From contig OX595990.1 of NCBI GenBank assembly GCA_951394045.1, positions 1,302,001-1,366,000 on the forward strand: a stretch of 64,000 nucleotides of DNA, read 5' to 3'. The notes below the pieces were generated by a model. The model did not search any database and was not told the origin of the DNA. It saw only the letters and a program-made list of their open reading frames with translations. Of this stretch, positions 52,491-62,455 are shown piece after piece. Position 1 is the stretch's first letter. Every line of letters starts with the position of its first letter. A program made the position numbers and the translations under genes. This DNA comes from Nitzschia sp. DOCU1. Its lineage: Eukaryota > Bacillariophyta > Bacillariophyceae > Bacillariales > Bacillariaceae.

Positions 52491-54104
52491 TTAAACATCT
52501 TTTACTCGTTCCAACCCTCGATCGTAATCATAGTCGTAGTTGGGAAGCAAGGCTGCTGCTCCCATGCTAGTCAGCTCGGCCCGCAGCGCCGGATGCGGAA
52601 TCACCATCTTCTCCAAGCCAGCGGGTCCCATTAGGGCAGAGATTCCATCTTGAAAGGCTTGTTCAAAAAGCTTGAATTTAGATCCACCTCCAACAAGCAA
52701 AATGTGCTGAATGTTCATTGGAACTTCCCCACTCTCTTCCAGTACCTTGGTAATGGCGGAAGTTATGAGCGCCGCTGCACTTGTTGGTGGAGGGAGCGAG
52801 GACGACAATTCACCATTCTCCATTAGTTTGGGTATGACTGATTTTGTCCAGTAGTCTTGGACAGTTTGATCCATGACAGTTCGAGAAATGGTTAGGTCAA
52901 AGTGAGGATCATCGGCTTTGCGGCCCATGAACAAAAATGGAATGTGCACCTTGGCCGAAGTCTTTTGGACGAGTTCGACCGCACTACTTCGTGCACTACT
53001 ATGTATCAGCGCCAGACTAATGACATCCTTTCCAATATTGGACGAGGCATCATCTCCAGTCATTGTCTCTTGAAGTATCCGTTCACTCAATTGTTGCACG
53101 TAGGATTCTCCTCCCACATTGTCCAAACAGGATGTACCAATGACACGTTCGTTGCGGACCAGAGAGACAGACGTAGCTAGACCACCAACGTCGACTACCA
53201 AAGTGGTCGTCTTGGAACTTTCTTTTTTGGATGCCGGTGTCGGTAGCAAGTTGACAGACTGGGCCCCCCAAATGGCTGCCACTGGGTCGGGAACAGTGAG
53301 AGTATGGTGGGACTCGTCGTGATAATTTTGTCGAAAGATCTTTTCCTTGTGTTGATTGAAAAAGACAGGCGGTACCGTCAGAACCGTCCGCACCCTTCGT
53401 TTTGGATTGTTTTGTTGTTGCTCCAAGGTTGTGGCGGCTCGCTCCATGGCTTCTCCTACTGTCGGCAACACGATTTGTTGGACTATCTTGACAGCCTCGT
53501 CATGAGATGCCTTTTGCAATTCTCGATAGGGCAAGACAACTTTGGAGGCAGGAGAAGAAGGCAATGTGGGATAAAAGAATTTTTCCAATGCAGGCCGCCC
53601 CACCACCATGGTCTCTTCTCCCTCCATGGTTTGGTCCATTAAAATGCCTGTAAATCGATACCGATCTCCTTGCGCGGTCGGCACGAGATCCGCCTTGTCA
53701 CTAGCCATCATGGACGAGAGTTTCAAGTAAATGGTCCCCAAATCGACACCAATCGTCAGGGGAGCATCTGCCGCCGCTTGATCTTTGCGCCGCTGTCGTT
53801 CGTATTGTTGCAATGCCCACTGATAATCTTCCCACTCTTCGTCCATTCGATTCAAAGCTTTCCAGCTGTAACGACCAATCAACAAAACTGTACCCACAGC
53901 CAAGACGGGTAAGATTTCTTGTTTGGAAGTGGCATGGAACGAGCGAATCGTGGTAGTATTACGGTGTGGGGAGCGATCCAAAGTCAATGCTGCTCCCGCT
54001 GTCGGAAGGAGTCGACGAGGTGCGATGACGAGACTGCCGGATTTAGCGGCGGCATTCGCCCATTGACGACGGCAACTTTGGACCACAAGATTCCGACCGA
54101 TCAT
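52491..54104 (-). CDS. Hsp70-like ATPase without substrate-binding domain, mitochondrial-type N-terminus, 537 aa
   Basis: The N-terminus is Arg/Ser/Ala-rich without acids (residues 1-60), like a mitochondrial presequence. A hydrophobic segment follows (about 64-78), then a charged helix. The Hsp70/actin ATPase fold starts at LTIGVDLGT (117-124, phosphate-1 loop), with LVVDVGGLATSVSLV (phosphate-2) and ILLVGGGSKFKLFEQ (adenosine loop). The protein ends soon after the nucleotide-binding domain, so there is no peptide-binding domain. Single-domain, membrane-anchored Hsp70-like proteins such as STCH/HSPA13 show this plan, though in a different compartment. It probably acts as an ATP-driven scaffold or chaperone at an organelle membrane. 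Confidence 0.82.
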   Translation of the reverse strand: MIGRNLVVQSCRRQWANAAAKSGSLVIAPRRLLPTAGAALTLDRSPHRNTTTIRSFHATSKQEILPVLAVGTVLLIGRYSWKALNRMDEEWEDYQWALQQYERQRRKDQAAADAPLTIGVDLGTIYLKLSSMMASDKADLVPTAQGDRYRFTGILMDQTMEGEETMVVGRPALEKFFYPTLPSSPASKVVLPYRELQKASHDEAVKIVQQIVLPTVGEAMERAATTLEQQQNNPKRRVRTVLTVPPVFFNQHKEKIFRQNYHDESHHTLTVPDPVAAIWGAQSVNLLPTPASKKESSKTTTLVVDVGGLATSVSLVRNERVIGTSCLDNVGGESYVQQLSERILQETMTGDDASSNIGKDVISLALIHSSARSSAVELVQKTSAKVHIPFLFMGRKADDPHFDLTISRTVMDQTVQDYWTKSVIPKLMENGELSSSLPPPTSAAALITSAITKVLEESGEVPMNIQHILLVGGGSKFKLFEQAFQDGISALMGPAGLEKMVIPHPALRAELTSMGAAALLPNYDYDYDRGLERVKDV

Positions 54105-54456
54105 AGTGGCGACGAGAGCTATGGTGTAACACAGGGGAGAAATTGGAACTGCAAGGGTTGAATGTGTACGAGTTTACTTGCTTTGACGGCGCTTGTGAGG
54201 CCTTCATGTGTTTGGTGGCGGTGTGACGAAAAAGATGTGATGACGCGGCGCGCGTTTTCTTGGAGGGAGAAGTTTCCCGCCAGAATTTAAGTCGGAGAGG
54301 TCGTTTGTGATCGCTTTAGTCGTTCCCCTCCATACATCATGCGTCCACAACACCGAGGGAGTCGTCCTCATCTATCATCAGAGGTGAGACGATGGCCGAG
54401 GCGGCAGCGACGCTAACCTAGCATCTACCCCGTACAGAAGAGGCAGATTCTAAAGT
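54105..54456. promoter_or_regulatory. Divergent promoter region
   Basis: About 350 bp between the Hsp70-like gene and the glycosyltransferase gene on opposite strands. It contains GACGCGGCGCGCG near 54241. No specific site is recognised. Confidence 0.35.
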
Positions 54457-55902
54457 ATGGACAGTAGAGTGCAATATGGTGCTGTGGAATGTAACAACAC
54501 CATGGTCGAGGACGACGTAGACGAAAGTGGAACGCATGGCTCGACGACTGTGGTGATGATTCCTCGTCATCGACTTGGGCGTCGCCATTATTTGCTGCCG
54601 GTTGTGGTCGTGGTTGTGTTTGGGGTTATCTCCTGGATATACGATTTGAGGCTTCCAGGGTTTGGTTCTTCCGAGGTTTCACTAACAAGAGACACAGACG
54701 GATCACTCCACGATCAGGCGACGACTCTGACAACTAAAGGTAGCGTCTGCACAGGCTACGATGGAGTCCTTCATATTCGATCTGGTGATACCGAAGCCGA
54801 TGCAGGGACAGTGTTTTTCATGTACATTGTAAATCAGCTGATCTATGCCGAACAGAACAATTTGCTGCCATGGATCCATTTGACCAACGTGTCAGGAAAC
54901 ATTTACGATGTTCAAGTTCACGGAACCAACCATTCGGTCGGCTTTGAAATGTTGCAGGGTATGACGGTGGACTTTGTGAGCGATGACTATCACGGGTTTG
55001 GTTCTGGATCCTATCCAGGGCCGCCCAAGAAACTATTGGAAGATCAACCCCTAAAACCTCGCATGTACTCTGTATCGGGTACTGGAGTCTGGGATCGTTA
55101 TCTGGAGCCTGTTTCGGCCTTTGATCCTGCTTCTGCTACCAGCACTAGTGGTGAATGTCGAGACAAGCCCTTGATTCGAATGCACTATTTCCACTTGAAT
55201 CCTGGGCTCCTATTGTATTGTCCGTGGTCTGTCAGGAGCTGGCCCTACGATGCCTTGGCATCGCGACTGGCTCCCCAAACGACTTTGAAGGACTGGTACT
55301 GGCCCATGCGACAACGGGCAAGTGAAATTGTCCAAAAATATTCTCGATTTCGGCCTGATATTGTACAGCGGGTAGATGCCTTGTGGCAGGGCAAGGAGGA
55401 TGAGGATCGATCATCGTGTTTGGCCCTTCATATTCGTCACTCGGACAAGGGAGGGACGAATCAGAAGCCTATTCCATTGGAATCGTTCCTGCCGTACGTC
55501 GAAGCCTACCTTCAAGCGGGTGGGACTAGAATCGTTTTAGCTACCGACTCGGCGGAGGTGATTACAAGTATTTCTACTTGGTGGCCAAAAAATATTACTC
55601 GAACCATCCTTCGGCAACCCGACGATGTCGTCCCAAGCAGCAACCGTGAAGACGTCTTTGTTCTGGGAGACACCAACCATGATCGAACAAATCGACAAGT
55701 ACTGGTGGACATACTGGCCATGTCGCAGTGTGGATTTATGGTTCATGGCTTTTCGGCAGTTTCGGAAGCCGCCATTTACTTGAACTTGCACCTACACGAA
55801 AACAGCGTGGATCTGGAAGATCATCCCCTCAACATGCGTTTGACGCCTTCCGAGTTTCAAGCCATGGTGGAATCCAGACGGTCAAAAGAAGACAAACCAT
55901 GA
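54457..55902 (+). CDS. Type II membrane glycosyltransferase, GT23 fucosyltransferase-like, 481 aa
   Basis: A short N-terminal tail is followed by one membrane anchor (YLLPVVVVVVFGVISWIY, about 45-62), as in Golgi enzymes. The C-terminal half has CLALHIRHSDKGGTNQKPIP, IVLATDSAEVI and GFMVHGFSAVSEAAIYLNLH. These resemble the H-x-R-x-(S/T)-DK, Y-L-A-T-D and F-S-S motifs of alpha-1,6-fucosyltransferases (GT23), which transfer fucose from GDP-fucose. The N-terminal luminal half (CTGYDGVLHIRSGDTEADAG) is not recognised. Potential N-glycosylation sites (NVS, NHS) are present. Donor and acceptor are inferred. Confidence 0.75.
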   Translation: MDSRVQYGAVECNNTMVEDDVDESGTHGSTTVVMIPRHRLGRRHYLLPVVVVVVFGVISWIYDLRLPGFGSSEVSLTRDTDGSLHDQATTLTTKGSVCTGYDGVLHIRSGDTEADAGTVFFMYIVNQLIYAEQNNLLPWIHLTNVSGNIYDVQVHGTNHSVGFEMLQGMTVDFVSDDYHGFGSGSYPGPPKKLLEDQPLKPRMYSVSGTGVWDRYLEPVSAFDPASATSTSGECRDKPLIRMHYFHLNPGLLLYCPWSVRSWPYDALASRLAPQTTLKDWYWPMRQRASEIVQKYSRFRPDIVQRVDALWQGKEDEDRSSCLALHIRHSDKGGTNQKPIPLESFLPYVEAYLQAGGTRIVLATDSAEVITSISTWWPKNITRTILRQPDDVVPSSNREDVFVLGDTNHDRTNRQVLVDILAMSQCGFMVHGFSAVSEAAIYLNLHLHENSVDLEDHPLNMRLTPSEFQAMVESRRSKEDKP

Positions 55903-55935
55903 CAAGAGTTATACGTGTTAGCTCACTACTGGTAA

Positions 55936-57087
55936 TCAGTCGCTGTCGTAAAGATCGTCCCAATCGTCAGAGGATGAGCCGACCTTGAGTTGCTCCAACA
56001 AAACACGCACAGAAGATACCTCATCAGTGATGGCTCCCTCTGTTTGTTTTACCGGAGGAGTCACTTCGGGAGGCGACAAACTGTCCCACATGCCTACCCC
56101 AAACTCTGTTTCGTATGCGGCCTTGGCAAGTGCTAAAAAGTCGGCCCTATATTCAGGAATGTGGCACCAGACCTTGTCGACGGTGTCGCGCTTGAGGGAA
56201 ACCTCAGACGAAATTTGAACTTCTCTAGAGGAGTTGACGAACGATCTATCAACGAGTCTCGGTGAAACCTTCTCAATTTCACCAATGGATACTCGATGGG
56301 TCATGGCTCTAGCGTTGCGATTGAAGCTGGCCGCTCGGCAGACCACAACACAATAACGCTTACCATCCTCTTGAGACTGAAGATGAGGGTGATATTTGCA
56401 ATAGGTCTTGAACGAACCTCCGCGAAAGTTGTTGTTCTGAAAATCTTTGTCCACCTTCTCAATGTCGGCCTTTGACCTGATCTCGTACGTTGAATGGCAT
56501 TCGAGGCAGACAACGTCTGACCACGAGGAAAAGACCCCGAGACCACCATTCCATCGAAGGGTACGTCGACCTTTACAGTGCTTGCAAGCCATGTGGTACT
56601 CCATGTAATGGGCGACAATGGCCTCGAATATGGTGCCGTCGAGCGAGAAGTTCTTGCCATCATGCCAAATCTTGTGATAATAGTCCTTGGGGCCGAGCTC
56701 GTGACCAGTGAAGCGTTCGAACGGATCCAGCGCATGAAGACTGATTCGTTGATACGCCCGCTTTCGGTAATATTCTCCATCATCGCTCCGAAAGAATGGT
56801 TGGAAATTCATATCGAGCTTGTCTTTGGCAACAGTGAACGTCCCTCTTGCGCCTCCCAATTCCTTTTCCAATACCAGACTGACAGCATCACTCCTTGCCT
56901 CAGGAAGCCTGGACTGTTTCAAGGTCTGGTAGGCTTCGTTCCAGTCTTCCTGTACAAGAGAAGGTTGTTGTAGCGATTCAATCGCCAGGTCGACGACCTT
57001 CTTACAGAACGCATGGCATGGTTCGAGCCGCCATTCTCTGGCTGAGTGAGCTATTTCGTTCTCCACTTCTTTCCGGGATGGAAGCAT
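55936..57087 (-). CDS. Unrecognised CxxC zinc-binding protein, 383 aa
   Basis: Single exon with ATG start. The centre has CKHCKGRRTLRWNGG and, about 25 residues later, VCLECHSTYEIRSKADIEKV. The two CxxC pairs would form a treble-clef or ribbon zinc site, and the E-I-R-S-K that follows resembles the end of a PD-(D/E)xK nuclease core. The N-terminal region is helical with conserved-looking DPFERFTGHELGPKDYYHKIWHDGK. The C-terminus is acidic (DDWDDLYDSD). I cannot name the family. It ends tail to tail with the glycosyltransferase gene, 33 bp away. Confidence 0.7.
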   Translation of the reverse strand: MLPSRKEVENEIAHSAREWRLEPCHAFCKKVVDLAIESLQQPSLVQEDWNEAYQTLKQSRLPEARSDAVSLVLEKELGGARGTFTVAKDKLDMNFQPFFRSDDGEYYRKRAYQRISLHALDPFERFTGHELGPKDYYHKIWHDGKNFSLDGTIFEAIVAHYMEYHMACKHCKGRRTLRWNGGLGVFSSWSDVVCLECHSTYEIRSKADIEKVDKDFQNNNFRGGSFKTYCKYHPHLQSQEDGKRYCVVVCRAASFNRNARAMTHRVSIGEIEKVSPRLVDRSFVNSSREVQISSEVSLKRDTVDKVWCHIPEYRADFLALAKAAYETEFGVGMWDSLSPPEVTPPVKQTEGAITDEVSSVRVLLEQLKVGSSSDDWDDLYDSD

Positions 57088-57758
57088 GTTCCAAGCTGTT
57101 CGTAGTAGAGCAAGGACGGAACCTTACGCAACTTTTTAGTTGACTGTCTCCGACGAAATAATTTTCAGCAAACTCGATGGGATCTTGCCTATGTTTCAAT
57201 GCTTTGGTGGCGGTGGGGCACCAGCAGTCTTAAGAATGCCACCTCGAAAACAGCAGCAACGAAGAAATGTCCCTGCAAGAAACTGGAGCGATCTTTCAGT
57301 TCGGGGCATGGTTTTTTGTTTGGTGTTCTATGTATATTGTATTTTCATTGGCTCTTCCCTTTTTATGAAATTTTTATCCTGTGTAGTTTTCTCTCCCGCA
57401 CTCTAGAGTTGTGGAGTCCCGTGTGTTGAGTCGAGTCAGTCTCAGTTCGTAAAAATGCGCAGAGTGGCGCGGTTGGGGATCATCCCGAGATCGTTGCAAA
57501 CATCATCCCATCTCCATACACGTATATTTCTCATCGAACGGCCATGAGGGAGGCATATTTTTCCTTCGGTGATAGCGCGCACGCCGGCCTCGTCGTCTCA
57601 CCGATCACAACACAAAATCTGGACACCCCATATTCCTCCTTCTGCTGTTGGTCTACTCGTACCATCACCCGATACTTCAGGAGTGTTCATCATCGACATT
57701 GTTGTTTGTCATCAACTACATCACTGTGTAGCCCATTGATTTGTTGCGCTCCACCAAA
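57088..57758. promoter_or_regulatory. Divergent spacer upstream of the kinase gene
   Basis: About 670 bp. It contains short ORFs (57140-57406, 57544-57933) without recognisable content; the second overlaps the kinase start. It must contain promoters for the CxxC gene and the kinase. Confidence 0.4.
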
Positions 57759-60539
57759 ATGCCTCCTCGAACGCGTCGTGGTGTCGCAAAGAAGCAAAAC
57801 CAATACAGAATCTCGGATGACGACGAGGAAAATCGCTTGGCCACGCCACCAAGCCAAAGGAGAGTTGGGGGTGTTTTGGCATCGCTCAGTCGAAATGTTC
57901 CAGCCACGAAGAATCAAAAGGGTGATTTGGTAATCGCTGACGAAAAGAGCGAGGCTAAAAAGATTGAATCCGTAATGAAAACTCCCCCACCTCCAAGATC
58001 GGTCACGGTCGGGAAAAACCAGCAATGTTCGCCATTGACCCAGCCTCGCATTCCAAAGTCTCAGAAGAATACCAAACAGGTTGATAAAGCATCTGATGAC
58101 AGTGATAGTATGTTCAGTGCGGAGACGTCGTCACCTGTTCCCACAAAACGATTGCCAACAACGAAGAGGCGAGTGATTGACGACGATGAGTTTTCTGACG
58201 ACGATACTGTTGAGATCGATGAAGAAGTGAACAAAACCGAGGATGAGGACGATCAAAGCGCAACTCTCGGTGATTCAGAAGAAGAAGAAGATGAAAGCGA
58301 GGACGACGTCGAGTGTGATGTTGAATCCGCGGAAGATTCTCAGGATGACTACGACGAAGAAGAAGAAGACGATGAGGACGAAGAAGAAACAGAAGATGAT
58401 GCCTACGAGCCCGAGGACGATGAATATGTGCCAGACGATGAAGAAGAGAACGTATCCGATGAGGACCTTGATGATTTCGTTGAAGAGGAGAAGGAGGTTG
58501 TAAAGCCTCGCACTCGGACTCTTGAAAAGAAGGAGACCCAGGCCAAGGTCAACGCTCAGTCTTGCTCAGAAGAATCGACATCCACTGCTTCCGTTCATCT
58601 GGATGAAGGAAATGCAGACGATCAGAGCACTGGGACTGTTTTCGAAACCGAATCCATCCACTCGGTGAAGAATTTGGAATCAGATGACATCACCGAATCC
58701 GAACAAACGCCTTGTAAGCAGGACGCATCGATCGATTCCCCAGAACTTGAAGCCGTAATTGTCGATGACGACGACTTGGACGACGATGAAGATGTCCTTA
58801 TCGCTACCATCGTGGACGATGATGATGATGACGATGATGATCAGAAAACCACATTAACAGGAACAGAAAAGAATTTCGAGGCCGAAGATGCCGAACTCGA
58901 CGATGACGGGCCGTGTGTATTTGAATCTGATGAGAATGAGCATGCTGCGGTCGAAGCCGTGGATGATGACGTCGAAGAAAACGATAAACAAAAAACAATT
59001 TCCTCCACGTCGTACGACGTTGTCCAGGAGAATGGTAAATTGTCAAATATCCCGAATAGCGTTGTTGCGAGTGGGGAAAGTGGGAGCACTAAGCAAACCG
59101 TTACGCCGCAAACAAAGAAAAATAAGCCCCGCACAGCTATTTCGCGGGGCGAGGGGGCCGTGAAGCGCGGAAAGTGGAAGCTAGGGTCAAAAATTGGTGT
59201 CGGCTCGTTTGGACACGTCCATGTCGGTATGAATATTACAACTGGAAAGCTTATGGCCGTAAAGCAATTTGAGCTTGAAAAGGCTGAAATGGCAGACATT
59301 CGCAGGGAGGTCGAGCTCATGCGATCCTTGTCACACGTAAATATCGTGCGATATCTCGGTGCGCAGATGGACAAGTCACACCTTTACATATTTCAAGAGT
59401 GGGTTCCAGGTGGATCAGTTGCAACTCTGCTGTCGAAATTTGGTCCATTCAGTCTTCCAGTCATCCAGAGTTACCTGTCTCAGACGCTTGATGGACTAGC
59501 CTACTTGCATGAAAACGATATCATGCATCGCGATATCAAGGGGTCGAATATTCTCGTAAATGATGAAGGAGTTGTGAAGCTGGCCGATTTCGGGGCGAGC
59601 AAGAAGCTAAGCAACCTGAAATCAAACCTCATGATGAGTCTAACTGTCCGGGGAACTCCATACTTCATGGCACCAGAGGTCTTTGAAGAAAAGTACAGCG
59701 CTAAAGCCGACGTTTGGGGCATCGGTTGTGTGGCTTATCAAATGATAACTGGCACCCCTCCGTGGAAAGATAAGGGATTTTCCAACCCTATCTCGCTCTT
59801 CAACTACATCAAGAAACACACCGGTGCACCGCCAGTTGATGATGAACACGTCGAAAGACTTTGCAACGAGGAAAAACATTTTTATGCCCGGTTGTGCGAT
59901 CTGATGGATATTTGTTTCCATAAGGACCCTGCGGCAAGGCCTGATGTTCACAACCTCCTGGAGCACAATTTCTTCACAGAAATGCACCCGGACGATGAGT
60001 CGATATATTCTCGTGGGCTCTTTTCCCCGGTGAACAAAATGAGAACTTCAATTGAATCCATGCTGTCTCAAGAGGGCGACTCTCAAATCAATTCACCACC
60101 GCCCATGCGTATACCGGCCCCAACATCTGAGGCCCGAAGCCGCAGCAAAAGCGTCATTCAATGGAGAACCACTTTTGCATCCCCTCCACGGACAAAGAAT
60201 GGAGCAAAGAAGAAATCTCCCAGCCCTCTGAAATCAAGTCCATACCATTCTCCGCCGCCGGATACAAGCAACTGGCCAGATTGGGCTAGAGCCGAGATCG
60301 AGAAGCGCGATTTGTTCAACCAGAGTGCGGGCAAGCTGGGAAACGTTGCTGGCGATGACGCTAACCTGAGCGCAATGATGGGCAGTCTGGCACTAAGTGA
60401 GGACAGCGAAATGCACAGCGCAAACCCTAATCGACGAGATTCCCGAACCCGTATATCAACAGTCGGAACAACGGCCGACGAGTCCAGGCTTGCCGGGCTC
60501 AATTTTCTTGATGACAGCAACGTTACATATGAAATCTGA
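57759..60539 (+). CDS. STE11/MAPKKK-type protein kinase with long acidic N-terminus, 926 aa
   Basis: The first 470 residues are disordered and very acidic, with long Asp/Glu runs. The kinase domain spans about residues 470-745. It has glycine loop IGVGSFGHV, MAVKQF lysine, catalytic loop HRDIKGSNIL, DFGASK, activation segment GTPYFMAPEV and the subdomain IX motif ADVWGIGCV. GSFG, HRDIKGSN and GTPYWMAPE-like signatures are typical of STE11/MEKK kinases, which phosphorylate MAP kinase kinases; all catalytic residues are intact. The C-terminal 190 residues are Ser/Pro-rich, with SPSPLKSSPYHSPPP, and likely regulatory. Single exon; start at the first ATG (MPPRTRRGV). Confidence 0.9.
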   Translation: MPPRTRRGVAKKQNQYRISDDDEENRLATPPSQRRVGGVLASLSRNVPATKNQKGDLVIADEKSEAKKIESVMKTPPPPRSVTVGKNQQCSPLTQPRIPKSQKNTKQVDKASDDSDSMFSAETSSPVPTKRLPTTKRRVIDDDEFSDDDTVEIDEEVNKTEDEDDQSATLGDSEEEEDESEDDVECDVESAEDSQDDYDEEEEDDEDEEETEDDAYEPEDDEYVPDDEEENVSDEDLDDFVEEEKEVVKPRTRTLEKKETQAKVNAQSCSEESTSTASVHLDEGNADDQSTGTVFETESIHSVKNLESDDITESEQTPCKQDASIDSPELEAVIVDDDDLDDDEDVLIATIVDDDDDDDDDQKTTLTGTEKNFEAEDAELDDDGPCVFESDENEHAAVEAVDDDVEENDKQKTISSTSYDVVQENGKLSNIPNSVVASGESGSTKQTVTPQTKKNKPRTAISRGEGAVKRGKWKLGSKIGVGSFGHVHVGMNITTGKLMAVKQFELEKAEMADIRREVELMRSLSHVNIVRYLGAQMDKSHLYIFQEWVPGGSVATLLSKFGPFSLPVIQSYLSQTLDGLAYLHENDIMHRDIKGSNILVNDEGVVKLADFGASKKLSNLKSNLMMSLTVRGTPYFMAPEVFEEKYSAKADVWGIGCVAYQMITGTPPWKDKGFSNPISLFNYIKKHTGAPPVDDEHVERLCNEEKHFYARLCDLMDICFHKDPAARPDVHNLLEHNFFTEMHPDDESIYSRGLFSPVNKMRTSIESMLSQEGDSQINSPPPMRIPAPTSEARSRSKSVIQWRTTFASPPRTKNGAKKKSPSPLKSSPYHSPPPDTSNWPDWARAEIEKRDLFNQSAGKLGNVAGDDANLSAMMGSLALSEDSEMHSANPNRRDSRTRISTVGTTADESRLAGLNFLDDSNVTYEI

Positions 60540-60916
60540 AAGTACCATTCCAAGAATTAACTCACCTGATATCCAACTTTGACACTACATAATCTAGTAG
60601 CGTAACTTCCCCGCGGATGCATGAAAATACGATCGTTGATTTTTACCGCTGGATGACAAGAAGGACAGTGTCAGGGCACATAAATGATTCGTATCACCCA
60701 CTTTTCTAGCCTTTCGACGAGTCAGCTGCAAGCCGTTATTCACTAGCAAAAATATGCAAGCAAAAGACAATATTTGACTCCGATCATCTTCCGCAAGCGC
60801 TTCGTTCACCCAGGAAGCTCCGGCTTAATGGAGGCATGCCTGGTGCTCAGATTCAATCATTCTCGTCAATAAAAATGCTCGAACAGAAGTCAAAGCCATA
60901 ACTTACTCATCAATGT
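60540..60916. other. Intergenic between convergent genes
   Basis: About 380 bp, probably the 3' UTRs of the kinase and the rhodanese gene. There is no gene. Confidence 0.5.
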
Positions 60917-62455
60917 TTAGTGCCCAACGGGTGGGAATTCCCGGTCGACGAAATCCTTCGGTGGCCATATGTCGACATCTCGGACCACGACGGGTGAAAT
61001 TTTAATCTTCTTCTTTCCAAATTTGATTCCACCTGGTTTGGATGCCTCTTCCATAACCTTTGCAGCAGCTTCGCCGGATTGCATCTCTGCGATGCACGAC
61101 CCGTAAAACGCTCCTGTCTTGCGGTCTGTAAGCCAGTGGACGCGCTTTACCTTGCCCGCAAACAGCACCTCGTCGATCTTCGTCTTGCTGACGGCCAAAG
61201 GCAACTTGGAGACAAACAGGCGAGTAGGATCAGTCTCGCTTGGGTTTGCAGTTGTTGTCTTCTGCTTCTTGCTTTCGCCTTCTGCGTCAGTGGAGTCGGT
61301 CGTTGAGTGTACCGCGGATTCTGCTTTCCTCTTCAACCCAACCAAATCCGGTAGTGCATCAGGCGCCTTGTAGCCCTCTTTGCACAACTCACATGTCAAC
61401 CGTTCCGGTTCTCGCAATGCCTTGGCATCACACGCTGTGCATACAATCACCGGAACCCCGCACAACGATTGTGAGCATTTGAATTTGCCGCGGTAGTACG
61501 TCCATTTCTGTCGACATAGACAACACTTTGATTCCACTTCTTCTTCAACTTGATGGGAATCTTTGGTCCCAGGAACTTGCTCCATCCTTCGATCAAACAA
61601 GTAGTTCTTGCCCTTCCAAAATCCGCCATTCGGAAAGCTCTTGACGTATCGTTCAATTCCTCCCCGCATGTGATAGACACCCTTTGGTTGGAGATTCGGA
61701 TTGACGGTCGACATTTGATTGAGTAGTGCCGTCGCTCGCTCGCATCGAATACCTCCCGTGCAGTACATCAATACCTTCTTCCCGTTGAGCTTCTCCTGGG
61801 TAGCCGGATCGTTTAGCCATTTGGGAAATTCAATCGAGTTTCTCATTTTGGGGTCGATCAATTCAGCCCCACCCTCTGGCGGTCGAAAACTCCCAATGGA
61901 TGATTCATAAGCGTTACGGACATCAATAATCACAGTATCCTTATCTTTCATGGCGTCATGATATTCGTCAGCCTCCAAGTGCGTGCCTTTGAACAGTTTG
62001 AGTGACGGCGCCTTTTCCTCCCCCGCCAGTCCATAGGCAACCAGCTCTTCAGTCTTGCGAATCGACAAACTCTTGAACAGCTTGTTCTTGGGAATCCAGT
62101 CTGTCAGTTTAAAGTCCGTTTCTTGAAACAGAGGATCCCACTCGCGCAAACTATAGCAAAAGTCCCTCACATCTTGGGGCATGCCACTCAATGTAAAGTT
62201 AACTCCTTCTGGCGCCACCCTACCCCGGCCAGCCACCTGATGCTTTTGACCCAATTCAATGATTTTTTTCAGTGCCCTTTTGTGTTCCTGCTTGGTCCAC
62301 ATGGGCTCCTTGTACTGGTACATGAGCAAAATGGTTCCATGCTGGCCATCATCGGCGCCCTTGGGGACGGGCGGTAACTCGCGAAAGGCCACCGACCTGC
62401 AGTTCTCAACAATAATCTTCTCCTTATCTTGCTGCTGCTGCAATTGGGAAGTCAT
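60917..62455 (-). CDS. TrhO-family rhodanese (tRNA uridine hydroxylase-like) fused to an RRM, 512 aa
   Basis: Residues about 40-130 form the acylphosphatase-like N-domain (GRGRVAPEGVNFTLSG). A rhodanese domain follows (VIIDVRNAYESSIGSF; active loop MYCTGGIRCERA with Cys232 and Cys238), then a Cys-rich segment (CCLCRQ...CTACD...CELCKEGY), exactly the TrhO/TSTD2 layout. In bacteria TrhO hydroxylates uridine 34 of tRNA. The unusual part is an added C-terminal RNA-recognition motif: RNP2 RLFVSKLPL (412-420) and RNP1-like GAFYGSCIAEM (448-458), joined by a Lys/Thr-rich linker. This suggests extra RNA binding. There is no targeting signal. Confidence 0.88.
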   Translation of the reverse strand: MTSQLQQQQDKEKIIVENCRSVAFRELPPVPKGADDGQHGTILLMYQYKEPMWTKQEHKRALKKIIELGQKHQVAGRGRVAPEGVNFTLSGMPQDVRDFCYSLREWDPLFQETDFKLTDWIPKNKLFKSLSIRKTEELVAYGLAGEEKAPSLKLFKGTHLEADEYHDAMKDKDTVIIDVRNAYESSIGSFRPPEGGAELIDPKMRNSIEFPKWLNDPATQEKLNGKKVLMYCTGGIRCERATALLNQMSTVNPNLQPKGVYHMRGGIERYVKSFPNGGFWKGKNYLFDRRMEQVPGTKDSHQVEEEVESKCCLCRQKWTYYRGKFKCSQSLCGVPVIVCTACDAKALREPERLTCELCKEGYKAPDALPDLVGLKRKAESAVHSTTDSTDAEGESKKQKTTTANPSETDPTRLFVSKLPLAVSKTKIDEVLFAGKVKRVHWLTDRKTGAFYGSCIAEMQSGEAAAKVMEEASKPGGIKFGKKKIKISPVVVRDVDIWPPKDFVDREFPPVGH

